From Phoebastria nigripes (Eukaryota; Chordata; Aves; Procellariiformes; Diomedeidae), in NCBI GenBank assembly GCA_035582835.1, contig JAYKAV010003044.1:2574627-2638626 (forward strand): 64,000 nucleotides of DNA, given 5' to 3'. Below, piece after piece: positions 13,501 to 33,732 of the stretch; positions within the stretch are counted from its first letter, which is position 1; every line of letters begins with the position of its first letter. Made by a program: the position numbers and the translations under genes. The notes below the pieces were generated by a model. That model ran no database searches and had not been told where the DNA came from. It saw nothing but the letters and a program-made list of their open reading frames with translations.

Positions 13501-16500
13501 CAGGGTAATACAGCAGTAAAGTGAGAATGAAGGGTAGCGTACAGAAGCACAAACTCTTTCTAAACAGATCTTGGGTTCACTTCACTTATCTGTAACTGCA
13601 GGTTGCTATCTCACCCGGATTGCCCTGCTAGGTCAGGCTCCCCTCTCCGGCTCCCCTCTCCCATCCCAGTATCATTTTCTTAAATGTAGGAGACAGCTAG
13701 GATGGCTGGAAAGCAAGAGCCTGTAGGCTGAGATGTTCTGCAGTGATAATCTTTCTTATTTTAGGAGNCCATGTTGGGTTGGAGCTTCTGGATGCAATTG
13801 TTTTTATGGACATACTTCCCAAAAATAAGATTCAGTTTTCCTTTTGGGCAGGACAATGATAAAATACATGTTGATTCATTTTTATGGATTTTAACTAAGC
13901 TTCCCTATAGCAAACAACTGGAGAGATGACCATTATTAAGCTAATCTTATCTAAAAGGTCAAGATACAGGCAGCATTGCTCTAGGAGGTTAATAGTTCAG
14001 CTCAGCTAGCCTAATTCTAAGATACTCTCAATAGGAGGGGAAAAAGGGAACCCAGGGGGGAGAGAGTTCTATACCTGTGCCTGAAGATCAAAGGTCAACA
14101 TGGAAAAACAGAGGTTCAGCATGAAGTATTGTGACTGTAGACTTTCTAGAGCACCACCCACTCGAAAGGCCATCATGCTTTGACTCTGAATGAGGATGAT
14201 GGCACAGATCACATCGAAGGAGCCAACCAAGAGGATCAGAATGAAGCGGGCCTGATGGGAAAGAGAAATAAGATGTGACTGGCCGTGCCAAAACAGGGAC
14301 AGTCTTTAACTTCAAATCTTCTAACGGGTAATAAAAGAATAAAAGAGTAAGGAGAATCAGGCTGCCTATTAATAGCATTTTAAATAAACAACAATTAAAG
14401 ATGACAGTTCGCCACACTGTTAAGTGGCAAAGATCGGGCCATGATTTTTGCCATTTGTTGCAACCACTTGGTAATAACTGTAAACTCACATCGGCTATTT
14501 TGGTTTACATTACCCGCAATGTAGTAGTTTTACAACTGTAAGAGAAACATAACCTTTGCACTCCCTGTAATATCATAACGACTTTTAGCAAGGTTTTGCT
14601 TGAGATTTCATCATACAGTTTGAAGAAACAGCTTTCTTTGACAGAGACTGGCTCTAAGCTTCCTGTATGGCATAAACCAACTGGTAAGAATCTTCCCCAC
14701 TGATTTCAATGGGGACAGCAGGTTATTCTGAATGCTGTACTTATTAAATTTCGAAAAACATTCATTTTGTCTGGGTCGTATTCACAACTTTGCTGGCATT
14801 CACGTTAAATGTCTGCTGCGTTAAAGATGGCTGAAGCGGCAAAACGTCCTTCATAATTTCATTGATATGAGAATATTTATACTAGTATGCCTTATTGTGG
14901 CTCAAAAATTTTGCTCAGAAAGTAGGAGTTACAGTAATCCAAGTTACTTTATAGTAGTAAAAATAAGTCCTTAATAGTGCATCTTCTACACCAGGCTTTA
15001 CTTTGAGGTTCTTGTTTAATATATAAACTGATGACTGGGATGCATACCTTGAAGTAATGTGCATCTCTTTGATACCTGTTCCTTATTGACCCTAACAACC
15101 CAGTTTGCTGTAGATAAGTATGTTTAACTAAATGTACAATTGATATGTAAATTGAATAGGCAAATTCTGCTTTGCTGCATCTTCATAGCTTGGTTGCCAT
15201 CTCTTCTATCGAAGAATAATTTTTGGATGACTTCACAGCAAGGAACCTCCTTCTCACATTTATGATAAATGTGCAACCACAAAAGGGAAGGACTTCTGAG
15301 AAGCACGGCAAACGGAAGTTTAACTACAAATCTTTAACTACAAATCTTAGTATGGCATAGAATACAATCTTTGTATTACATTTTATTGTTACGAAATGCA
15401 AACAAGGTAATCTGGAATGGCAGTACCTCCCCTAGCACGTTGTATCTTTTTGTTTCCTTGCAGCAGGTTACCATAACTCTCTTAAAAACACATTGCTGCC
15501 ATTTGTGGAGCAGTGGGGCTATGTTCTTGCATACAGACTTGAGATTCCAGTTCTGTTCATAGGCTAGATTTACGTGACTTTAGGCCAATCGTTTTATAGA
15601 TGGAAATCTGAAGCAGAGTAGGTGAAGTGAAGGACATCTTCCGTGGTAATCCTGGTGAGTAAAATACTTTGATATTTATGTTACTTTCAGATACTGCCAT
15701 AAAGAAACCCATAGAATAGCTCAGAGAAACAGATTTGCAATTGTGGAGGTGCACATTTTGTTATTCAATGGTAGGAATAATTCAGCCTGATTTTTCTCTG
15801 TTATCAGTGCCCTTATCACAGATATTTTGCCTTTCTAAGATTTTCAAATCCAAGATGTGGAGAAAAGCAAAGTTAATTAAAGCCAGGAGACTAACCAGGA
15901 GTTTCGGCTTTTGCTCAGCAGAGAGAACTGTGAAGTTGACAATGGAACGAAACATCACTAGCAAGATGGAAAGAACAAAGACGATGAGCTCCTGGCGATT
16001 CTCCTGCAGGATTCCTCTAGACACATAGTATACACAGAACACTGGGAAGGAGAAGGAAAGGTCAGTTACCAGGTGAACACAGATTGCATATGGTGCAATT
16101 TTTCAATACTCTTGATCCAGATGACAAAATGGAAGTATCAAGACCGTGTAACTTAGGCTCCTCAGTCAAGAGCTTATCTTTATTCTTACCAGGGAGCCTG
16201 AATCAGATACTTAAAATGAGTATTCTCCCCTGTGTTTAGCATAAAAGAAAGGAAATAATTTGTTAGATTTTTAAATTACTTGTAAAGTAACACTTTGCAA
16301 ATGGCAATATATTAGCTATCCAAATTAACTGGCAGCTGTGGTATGTTACTCTATTAATACTGTCTTGAACACTGTGTTAAATAGTGTATTTGAATTAAAT
16401 GAAGCAACACCATTTTTATTAAAGAACTGAAATTACGTAATCTTCCCAGTGAGAGTAATTCAAGTGACTAACAAGGAATTCACTACTCTTACACATACCT

Positions 16501-19500
16501 CTACAATATTGTTTGTGTGGTTCTGACCACTACAAATGTCTCGTGTGTTGAATTGAACTTAGACAGACTGGATTCCTAACAGTTTATTTTTGTTGTGGAA
16601 ATTTTGAAACACCCCACACTGCAAACTGCCGTCCAGAAAAGAACTGGATTGGGAAAGTTCCAAGTTATGTTTTTGTAAAATACATCAAAACCCACCACTC
16701 TTAATACCACAATTAGCTGTCACTGTTGAACTCTACACATCTGATTTGGCAAAGCTTAAATAAGGAAAAGGCTTTCCTTTCTTAAAAACAGGAATCAGTG
16801 CTTTGTTCTTATATAGGATGCTCCTGCAAACACTAGTTAATTCTTACCATAGACAAAGTAACAATAGATTTATTTTTCCAGAGGGCTACTTCCTGGATTC
16901 CGCACATCAAATAATCTAGTTTTGCTAGGCTGGGACATGGGCACAATGTGTCATCAAGTTTTCAAAGTAACATAATAACTTCAGTCTCTCTAAACAAACC
17001 TTCTAGAGAATGAACTTCCTTTCTTAAGAATCACTTTTCTTAACAGTGATTGAGAAAACTGAAAATGATTGGCAAATTACAAGGTGAATCCTGTGATTTT
17101 TTTGCATGCTTATGACCTCAGGAAGACCTGAAAGATTTAAGACAGTATTTCCTTGTTTTGCAAATTCAGCTGCTAAATCAGAAGAAGCCTGTACAAATAA
17201 TTTGAAAACAAACTTTTTTCCTGAGCATTGAGATTTTTGCAGAGATAGCATATGCACATTTCTGAAATAAAGGACATCCCCTTGTTTTTGTAAGTGAACA
17301 TTTTTCAACAAATTAAATCCCAAACCCTCTTTAGAGTAAATATCTCTAGTGGTAAATCCAAGAGATTGTTACAGCCGGGGCATCTATTTTTCTTTAAAGA
17401 ACTATTATCAGTTCTGTCAGTCTTTGTCTGCCCTACAGAAAACATGGTTTTGGCATGTCTATGGAGGTTAGCTTTTACACATCTTAAAATCTCAAGGTAA
17501 GCCAGTAATGGTTTTAATGTGTTCCTTGAATGATGTTATCTTTACTGACTAATACGTTGAAACAACAACTTTTGTTTACATTAAAACTTTGAAATTGGAA
17601 GTAATGTGTTAAAAATACAGTGTTTTTCCTGATTTAAACCAGAGGTTTGTGAGAGGCGTGCACTTCTTCCCATGTGTGTTGCAGTGTAGAATACTAATGA
17701 GTATCAACAGAAGGTAGGAGGGGGAAAAATAGATTAGCAAGCATGCTTTCAACTTCCCTATTTATAACATCATGTGATTCATTTGGTTTATTATGAAGGT
17801 TCTTCATTTTTCTCTGAAGCACAAAACAGTGGTTGCTAACAAAAACAGTGTGACAGATCGGAGGCACCAAAGGTCTGTTCTAACATTGCAATTTTTGTTG
17901 GTATGCTGAGTCTTGTGTGAAAAGCTGCTAATCAAACCAGGGTTTTGGAATAAAAGTATTGTTTGTATGTGTCTAATTATAGAATCTGGAACAAATCTAT
18001 TGTCTTTGTTCCCTCTAGGTGAAAGCATGAAAACTGGAAAGCAATGACTGCTTATGATAAGCATGTCCTTCTCGTACACAAGGTGTTACATCCACAGAGA
18101 GTCTATTCTTTTCTATGCTGTTTTGGCCAGCGGGCCAACAGCCAAAACCTGCTAAAGCCACTGAAGAGGACTTCCTAAAATGCCTACAGTTGTATTTATT
18201 TTCATGTTAAGTTTCATTTCTATTTACTACAAATGGACCCAGGAATATGAACATAAGTTTCTATTGAAGCTCTAATTGGAAATATCCAAGGAAGTTTGGA
18301 TTTTGCTTCCAGTGGTACAAAAATTATTAGACTGAAAAAAAAAAAAAAAAGCGTTAAAAAAAATGATGTCCTTATTTTCTTTTATTAAAATACTTCAGGT
18401 GAAGCAATATCCTTGCAGGAACTTAACACAGAGAGATGACTCAACGTTTTCTTGTTTCAGATCAAACTGTGTATGTTTGGTTTCTTGCAGTGTAAGAAGG
18501 TACCTTGAAACCAACTACAACTCAGGTATAAGCATGGCTCATGTCAGGAGATGTACGTTCTATGACAGGCCTTGGAGCGTGGACACCTCTGAATTCCCCA
18601 GCATATCACGGCACAGACATTAAAATCGGAAATGGTAAGCTCTTTCTGGCATAGCTGAACATTCATATCTTACATAAAGTGACAGCTGTCTGAAAGCAAA
18701 ATCATTGCCACTCCTGCCTAATGAAACACCAGTAAGAAAGCCAATTATAGCAAAACTTCCTAAAATCTGAATATTTTTTCACACTATTCACACATGAATC
18801 TATCTATTACTGATCCTCTCCCTAAAATACTACTGGAAAAAGCAACAATGGCAAAAGCATCTAGTTTGTTAGTGCTAAACTAGCAGAAGATTCTACGTAT
18901 AACATATCAGGCCAAATGGAGTGAAATGAGAAACTTCAGTTGCTGCTTAATTACTACTTTGGGGAAAAACGTATTTGTTTTAAAATACAAACAGTATGTT
19001 TCTTACCAACTCCAACTAACTGAATAAGAGAAATGGTGAAATCTTCCTCAGTTTGTTGAACGAGGGTCTCTATGGTTAGCCCTATGACACTTAGCAGAGA
19101 CAAAATAGTGACACAGAAGTAGATCTTCACAGGGAATGATAGCTCTGAACAGGGTTTTATCTGTAAAGGAAGAACATTTTTAAACACGTAACACAGTATG
19201 AACTAGTTGCTGTTCCTAAGAAACGCTTTAAAACAAGTTGGCTAAATGATACAAGTGCAGGGTTTTCCTTGGAAAAAGGAAGAGAAACTGTTTACAATTG
19301 AATTGAAACTCCAAATCTGCTGAGGAAGGGAGAACTCTGACTTTATTTGTAATTAATCTCAGCCTAGATTTTTCTGGTTTATACCTACAGACTGCCTTCC
19401 ACTTTTCTCAGTGCCTCACAAGGGCCATGGTGTTACAATTTCATCTCCTGAAATCGAGATTGCCCATGCCCACATATACACCTATCAAAACATGTTCAGC

Positions 19501-20507
19501 AAGTAACTTTTCCCAGTACCCCGTATTAAGATTTTTAGTTTTAGAAAATTGTAAAGAAAGGTTCACGCTTCCGAGCAACGTGCAAAGGATTTGAGTGAGA
19601 GATGTTTTTTCTATTCATCCCAGACAGTCTAAATCATGGAGACAGATAAACTGCACCACGCTAGCAAAAATCACTTTACTTTCCTGTGATGTTGGCAGCA
19701 AGGAAAAAAAAAAAAAAACCTCTTCACCAAGAGGCACATGGAACTGGAGAGTCACCTGGAGGTAGGGCTGAGCTATGACACTCGCTACAACACGGCTTTG
19801 GATTGCTGTGGTTTTAGTACATNCTGGTAATGTTACTCGTAATTTCTGTGCGTGCAGGAGTTTTCGATGAATTACATATTCGCTGTTTGAAAACAGTTTT
19901 ATCTGAAATCAGGGGAGCACTGGCAGCGCTGCCCGAGCTGAGGCACCGCCGCCGTTAGATGGCACGGTTTCAAAGGGGCACCTCGGGCACAAACCCNGTT
20001 TGCTCTCGCGTCCCCGACTCCTCCTTTCGCAGTCGCAGCGGGAGAGCGCGGCCTTTACCGGAGAAAGCAAAACGCCCTTCCCGGGGCGGGGGGGCCGCTG
20101 GTGCCGGCTGGGCAGCGGGGCGCGGGCGGTGGGTGTACTCACGGGGCCGCAGGGCGTGGGGATGAGCTGCCGGTGCCGGGGGGTGAGGTTCGGCAGCGGG
20201 GGGGCTGCGGCGCCGCTGGAGGGGGAGAGAAGGGGGAACCGTTACCGACCCCGCCCCAGGCCCAGCCCCCGGCCGGCACTGACAACTTCCCGCCCTCCCG
20301 GATGGGCCGTACCAAGCACTGGCGGGTGCGGGGGCCGGACCAGGCCCCTCCCCGGCCCACGCCTTCCCCCCCCCCCCCGGGTAGCGAGGCGGGGGAGCGC
20401 GGAGAGCCGGCCCCCGCTCGGCGCTTGGTTCCGCCCGCCCGCCCTTCCTCCCCGATGGCGCGCGGCGTTGCGGGTTCCCGCCGCTACCTGTCGTCGGCGC
20501 CCTCCAT
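7511..20507 (-). CDS. Unassigned multi-pass membrane protein, nine exons, 356 residues
   Basis: Coding exons in transcript order are 20507-20488, 20215-20143, 19160-19007, 16041-15896, 14251-14075, 13252-13139, 12855-12649, 8173-8026 and 7542-7511. Their lengths (20, 73, 154, 146, 177, 114, 207, 148, 32) sum to 1,071 bases, every junction is in phase, and all introns start GT and end AG. The start MEGADD sits in a strong Kozak context (GCCATGG). Residues 1-31 are proline-rich and hydrophilic. Hydrophobic segments lie near 42-61, 72-90, 101-121, 134-153, 174-199, 211-230 and 310-332, suggesting about seven membrane spans. The roughly 80-residue stretch between the last two contains an N-glycosylation sequon (NETY) and a Tyr/Pro-rich part (PPNYYEDGY). 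The tail ends SSYGRIDS. I do not recognise the family and give no function. It is head-to-head with SLC35E2. The gene model is firm and the product is unknown. Confidence 0.85.
8174..12648 (-). other. Large intron 7 of the unassigned membrane-protein gene
   Basis: This 4.5-kb intron is flanked by exons that both join in phase 0. No additional in-phase exon with good splice sites was evident, and no mobile element was recognised. A cassette exon cannot be excluded by eye. Confidence 0.6.
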
Positions 20508-21560
20508 GGCCGCTCCGGCGCCGTCCCCCTCCGGTAACGGTACCTACATGGCTGCAGCGGCCGNGGGGGGGTTCCGGGCAGCGCCCGCGTTTCCGGGGCA
20601 GCCCGGGACGTCACTTCCCCGTCCCGGGCGGGAAGCGCCGCCGGAGGGCGGCGGGGCCGCGGCGGGCGCTCCCTCCCTCCCGCCGCCCGTCCCCCCGCGC
20701 TTGCGGCCTGCGCCTTCCCCTCCGCCTCGGGGCTGCCTCCTGCCCCGGGCGCGTTCCCCCGTGCCCTGCCCGCGCTGCCGGGTGACCGCTCTTCTCCTCG
20801 GGCGGAGGGGCCGTGTCGGACGCTGCGACAAGAGGAGGGCGGCCCGGCAGCTGCCGCCTGGCTCGATGGAGGGGCCGGCCTTGAGTGAAACGCCTGGCGG
20901 GGCTTTGCAGGGCTTTAATCGGCTGTTACCCGGAGCTGCGTCCCCTGTAACCCCCATTTCCTTTATTTTAATTTTTTTCTCCTTTTTTTTTCGTAAAACG
21001 ACATCCCGTTGTCCGCCCGCGGCGACAGGGAAACAAGCGGCTGCTGTGACAAAGGGGCGCAGGCCCAGACCCTTCTCCGCGGAGGCCCCTCCGTCCCCGG
21101 GGAGGGGCCGCCGCGGGCGAGGCGCTTTGCCCGAGCAGAGCCGGCTCCCGGGGGCGGCGGGGCGGAGGGAGGGCGCCCTGCCCGTCCAGCCACCCCGAGC
21201 GGCGGCCGCTCGGCCGCGGCGGCACCTCCCGCTCGGCCCGCGGAGGCGGTACGCGGCGTGGTCCCGCCTCCCCTCCCCGGGGCGGCGGCGCGGCGGGGCC
21301 GGTGAGCGGGGGCCGCCCCGGCCGGCTGCTCCGCTCCGGGGGTGGGGTGGGGGGTGGCCGCCGCCTTAAGGGGCCGCAGCCCGGGAAGCCGAAGCCCGGT
21401 TTGACCGGGAGCGCCTCGGCTTTGACAGCCCCCAGGTGCTGGCCGTGATGTGCTGACCGGCTCCCGGGAGGGAAAATCGGCGGCCGGGCTCTGCTGGCGC
21501 TGATGTAGAGGAAGATCCAAAGCCCGCTGTCTGAAAGCGCTTAGCACGTAGGCGCTAGCT
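19900..21560. promoter_or_regulatory. CpG island, probable bidirectional promoter
   Basis: GC- and CpG-rich DNA stands out sharply from AT-rich flanks. On the minus side it holds coding exons 1 and 2 of the unassigned membrane protein (ATG at 20507). On the plus side a donor GGCCG|GTGAGC at 21301/21302 is a plausible end of the non-coding first exon of SLC35E2. Start sites of the two genes are therefore probably within about 0.8 kb, and the island would drive both. Long open frames in the island (such as plus 20101-21369) are GC artefacts without homologous exons. Confidence 0.75.
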
Positions 21561-24500
21561 CAGCCGCGGCATGCGCTGAGGAGGGAGATGTCTGTGCTTC
21601 CTTCTGCTGTGCCTTGCTGCAACGGCGGTGCTCTCTGAAAAGTCCTTGAGCCGGAAAGCCGGGTCAAAAAGGACGTGGTACAGCACTGCTCCCTTGAAGG
21701 TCTCTGAATCGCGATGGGGGAGGCAGCTCCGAATACGCAGCGGTCCTGCCTCTAGTGTGTTTGGGATGCTCAGTCAGCTCCGAGATGCTGCGGGGCATGC
21801 GAAAACACGTGCGGGATTTGCCTGCGTGGTAGCTGGTTCTGAATGAGAGGAGGGCAGATTTTGGGACTGGGTGACTAGAAAAACAGCTGAAGTGCAAGAA
21901 AGTACTAAGCTGTTTCAGTCTTTTAGCATCATCTTCCCTGTGTGGGAGATGTTAATGGTTTTGCAATTGTATTTATGGTCTGTGTTTATATAAACATGGT
22001 GGATGCTCTCATCCTTTAGTGAAACAGCGTTGATATTTACAGCTTGCTTGGGATGCTGAATTCTGTGCGTTCAGTGTGGAAGCAACGTTTGGGTGACCTG
22101 TGTTGCGTGATAGTAGATTAAGAGATGCGCACACCAAGCCTCTGTTTTTTCACTATCAGATTAGCCTTAGTTTCTCTAACACTTGCAACATTTTTGAGCT
22201 TTCATTTTTTTGTGCGAGGTGTAAAGCTGACTTTATATAGAGAGTTCTTTGTGGATATTGGTAAAAGAAAGTATCTGTCTTTATATATAGGTACTAACAA
22301 GTGGTCAGAAAAACTGTAGCAATGGCTTTTTGTCTTCGCTGTTAGATGGTGGTCATTCCAAAGTCCAGAGCACTTCCAGTCTTAGACAAATGGATGCAGT
22401 AAGAAACTGTTGGTGTCATACATGTAGTGGTGATTGTCAGAATCTGGTTAGCTGTTTAAGAAATAGTTAGAACTTCTGACCAAAAGGTATCAGTTTTAAG
22501 GTGAGCTGCGTCACAGAAGAATTTTATATTAAATTTGTTGGAGTACCTGATAGATGCTTGCCAATGAATATATTTCAATCATAAAAAATATTTAGTATGC
22601 TCTGCGGAAGAACCATGCAGGACTCTGTGCATAACCAGGGTAGATAGTTAAAAAACACAGAATCTGTAGTGCTGGAAATGCTATGCTTTATTTTCAAGAT
22701 AAATCATGTCTTGCTATAGTATATGTAACTTTTAAAAGACATGGTATTTCCTCTTTCACGTGACTGCTTTGTCTCTCATTGCTCTATGTGTTATCTTTAA
22801 ATAATTTTATTCTTTCAGTTCTAAGGAAAGACTCTGGTTATATTGAACTCTGGCTATATTGTTGGCTTTTTTATTTTTGCCGATTTTTTAAAAATTAGGG
22901 TTAAAACTGCAGTTTCTCATGAAAAGAAGTTTAAGTGAATACTATTATGAGGATTTTTGACACGCGTCAGTGATAATCTCATTGATACAATTTAATATCT
23001 GAGTTGGTTTTATCTCTTGCCTTTTGGTTTTTTTATCAAATGTGGCTCTGAAAGAACTCCTAATTTTCTCACTTTATGCTTACTTTTGAAGAAGATGACT
23101 AGGTGGTGTTAGTGTTGGGTGGAGACAGCTGAGCTGGCTGCCTTTATCTAATCTGTAGCTCTGTTGCAGAAAACCTCAGTGAAGGCCAGGTGTGGGGAAT
23201 GTGTCAGGGCCCTGCTGAGTGCTTGCAACTGGATTTTCGCCAGCTGCTTCACCCCTCGCATCTCTGCAATTTTGGAGGAAGGGGGATGTGACACAGACCT
23301 CCCCTTCACCAGAGAAGGAAAACTGATCTTGCTCACTTTTTAAATTGTGTTAGAAAATTGTACTGCTGTAAGTAAAACTTTACAGTAGGTCAATTTCTTG
23401 GTTTTTTTTCTTCTATTCACTTGACTTCAGTGCGGAATGTTACAGTTTCTTTGGAAAACATTTCTTATGGAAGAACTAACACAAAAATGTGGTGNGTGTG
23501 TGTGTGTTCTTGTTAACTTGTGTTGCTTCTGCATGTTATTTTTTGCAAAACTTGGTGTTTCTTTTCTTCTGAGACCTGTAGAAAACAATCCATGTAGACA
23601 TACTGCTTTTACAGTGATGAGGTTAAACTGTACTGGTGTGAATTAAGTGTAGGTGATGTATATGGATTAAGAGTAGATGATGTGTACTAGTCCTGGTGGG
23701 GATTAAGAGTGACCTCTTCCCTGCAGCCTTAAATTTCAGGGGGGAGCAGTTTCCCTGGTTTGATCTATCACATGTCCACAAAAACATTCGTTGTAGTTGG
23801 AGTGAGCGAAGGGGATGCTATTTATTTCAGAAGCTGTGAGCTGGTGCTAATTCAAAAGGTTCGTTAAGCTGTGACACCATTTCCACAAAAGCACTGTACA
23901 GATAGCTGTCATTTCTATATATTCATGCAGGCTGCCTGGCAGCAAAGTGATGTTTATTCCCATGGAGGCCACTTGCACACGATAGAAAATAGTGTAAGCA
24001 ATTTAGTAATCGAACCAAGTATGACTACTCTGTTAAAAACTGAGGGGAGAGTAATTTTTTTTTTACTAAAACTAGATGCTTCAAAGCACATGCAGATAAC
24101 GTCTTCGTTTATTTTCTTCACTCTTAAAAGTCTTCTGAGAAAAGGTTTTTCTCTGCTCTTGTTCTAAGTTTGAAATGAATGTATTTCTGATTAAATCTTN
24201 AACTGCTCTGAGAAGAAAGGGAAAAGGAGTTTGAATGCAGGTAGTCTTACGAATATGATGTCTTAAAGCCTAAGAAATTGGGGAGTTGTTGAATTGGTAA
24301 TTAGCTACTTCTTGTAAGTCAGAATTTGTTTGAGACTCTCAAAGCTTATACTCCATATTTTTTCCACCTTCAGTACAACATTTTTATTGCTAACATAGTT
24401 GAAAGTTGGAGAAGATACAAGGAAGAGTGTAAAATGCACTGGATGCTGTTTGTTCTTGTGAGCTGGAAGATTGAATGTTTGTTTGTAATCCAAGGGAAAC

Positions 24501-26583
24501 AGTCTACCAACCACTGCCACGTTTTCATCTATTGGTAAACATCAGCTGCTGGTTGGTCTTAAGGGAGGAAGACTGAATTAGTTCCAGATGGAGAACTCTT
24601 TCAGCCCATTTAAGACTTTCCAGTTGATTTAAGACAGCAGGTCAGTAATTTAGGGGAGTGGTTTTGTTCTTATTTGCTGTTCTGCTTCCTGCCATGTGTG
24701 GAATCGGTGATACCAAATATGATATCACAGTGCTGCTGAGGGTGGGAGTTTCATTGTGCTTAATTGCTTTTGTTTTTAATTGAGTAGTATAAACACAAAA
24801 AGTATTAACAAAGTTGTGATAACTAACTGTTTTGAATGTAGAGGGGTATTTTTTTAAGACCTGAAAAAGGAGGAGGAGTCAAGAATCCATTTTTCTTAAC
24901 AAATTCTCTTAAGGAATGCATATCTTCCTCCAGATTGGCTAGTTTTGTCTTAAACTGGGTTAACACAAGTGTATGGTTTAACGCGAGTGTGTCAGAGGGT
25001 CTTGTACCCCGGTGTGCTGCTAGCATGATTTCCTGGTAAAATGGAAAGAGATAAGGGAATAGAGATGGAAACCTTCTGTGCGTGGCTGTAATAACAGAAA
25101 TAGAGAACATGAGGAATGGAAAATTTCAGTGTAAAGTAGCTGCTGTTTAGGACATGGAAACTGACAGGATATATTTAACTCTTTAGTATCTCTTTATGAT
25201 TTATTTTGAGATGCCACCTTGGACATTAAAAAAGCATGAAGAAAATAGTGTATCCTATTCACCTGTTCACATGCTAACAAAATCAGAGCAGGTGCAGTAG
25301 CTCTTGTTACAACTCTTGTATTTTTGTTTGCCATTGATTATTTCTTGTGCTGCCATTGTTTGATGCACTGTAGTATTATGATCTCATTTCAGACAGCTTT
25401 TCCAAGATGTCCAGTGATTAACTTCCCCACCAAGAATTACTTTTTAACTGTATAAGGTCCACCATCTTGTCTATCCAGCAAATGTGCTTCTGGAGAAAAG
25501 TATTTCAAATTTAATTTCCCCTATTGTTTGTTCATTAAGGAGCAAAAGAGGTCTTGTCTGTCATTTCATTCTCATCTGATTAATCCTATTTTTTTTTTGC
25601 TCATAAAACACAGACTGCAAAATAGAAAACAATATATCCAATAGTGTGTTTTAATGTTGCAGATAAGTTGCTCAGGTGCAATTTCTTTCTTTCTTAATAC
25701 AGACTTTGAATCTGTTAGCATTGTGATGCTAGCTAACATCTTCTCATGACGTGAGAATAATAAAGGTCACAGTGTGTTTTTGTGTACTCTGTACTCTTCT
25801 GCTGTAACTTGCGACATTTCAGGTAATTTGTAAAAAGAGAAAGCTCTAGTTGCAAGCAATTTAATGTCTTTTTCTGTCAGATCTTTTGAAAAGACTTTAA
25901 GAATGCTTGCAAGTACTAATATTGAATTGCAAGCTATAACAGTACTGTAGTGGCAAAATAAGTAATGTTGCATTATTTACAAGTAATTAAATAGAGGACA
26001 AGTTTGTTTGGAAAGCTCTTGGACATATTTTCCTACTTTGTTCACCTACATCTCATAGTTACCAAGATAACTCTGTTTATGATTACTGGGTTATAGCCTT
26101 TGATTATTGATTGCTCACTTTGACTCGAGATGATAGCAGGTTAATTAGTTTAGTACTAAGGGTACAGGCTCCTGCCAGATTTTCTGGGTTGTGAAGATTT
26201 TTCTGTTGAGTGGTTGTAAGAAGACCTTAGACTGAGATCAAAGAAACTGTAGAATCTTGAAGAGGAGTTAATTATAATGGAAAAGGCTGTGTTGATATGC
26301 TTTAGAAGAGAAAGAACTTAAAAACACATGAAGTCTTTTGTGTGTGTGCATGCTATTTTAGGATAAAAAAAATCTCCCTTAGATAAGTTCTTAGTGCTTA
26401 ATCTTGGTATCGTGATATTAGGAGTACAAAATCCAGTCTGAAAATCAAGCTACAGAAGTCTTTTTATCTTTCATAAACTGCAGGTGAATTGTGGTATCTT
26501 TGCTGCGTTAGGGATTTAAAATGTCATTACGTTCAGAGCTACATGCTTTTTCCCTTCTTTCTCTTTTTTTTTTTCATTCTTAG
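21302..26583 (+). other. SLC35E2: Probable first intron of SLC35E2
   Basis: This AT-rich 5.3-kb stretch lies between the proposed non-coding exon 1 in the CpG island and the acceptor TTCATTCTTAG at 26573-26583. No exon, RNA gene or mobile element was recognised inside. Further untranslated exons could be present but cannot be told by eye. Confidence 0.5.

Positions 26584-33732
<7,149 letters not shown>

Noticed and set aside
18363..18623. 86-codon plus-strand frame
   Set aside because: It lies in an intron of the minus-strand membrane-protein gene and has no recognisable similarity or splice context.
20101..21369. 422-codon open frame on the plus strand across the CpG island, with long antisense frames
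   Set aside because: Pro/Arg/Gly/Ala-rich composition follows from GC content. It overlaps supported minus-strand exons and a promoter, and shows no domain.
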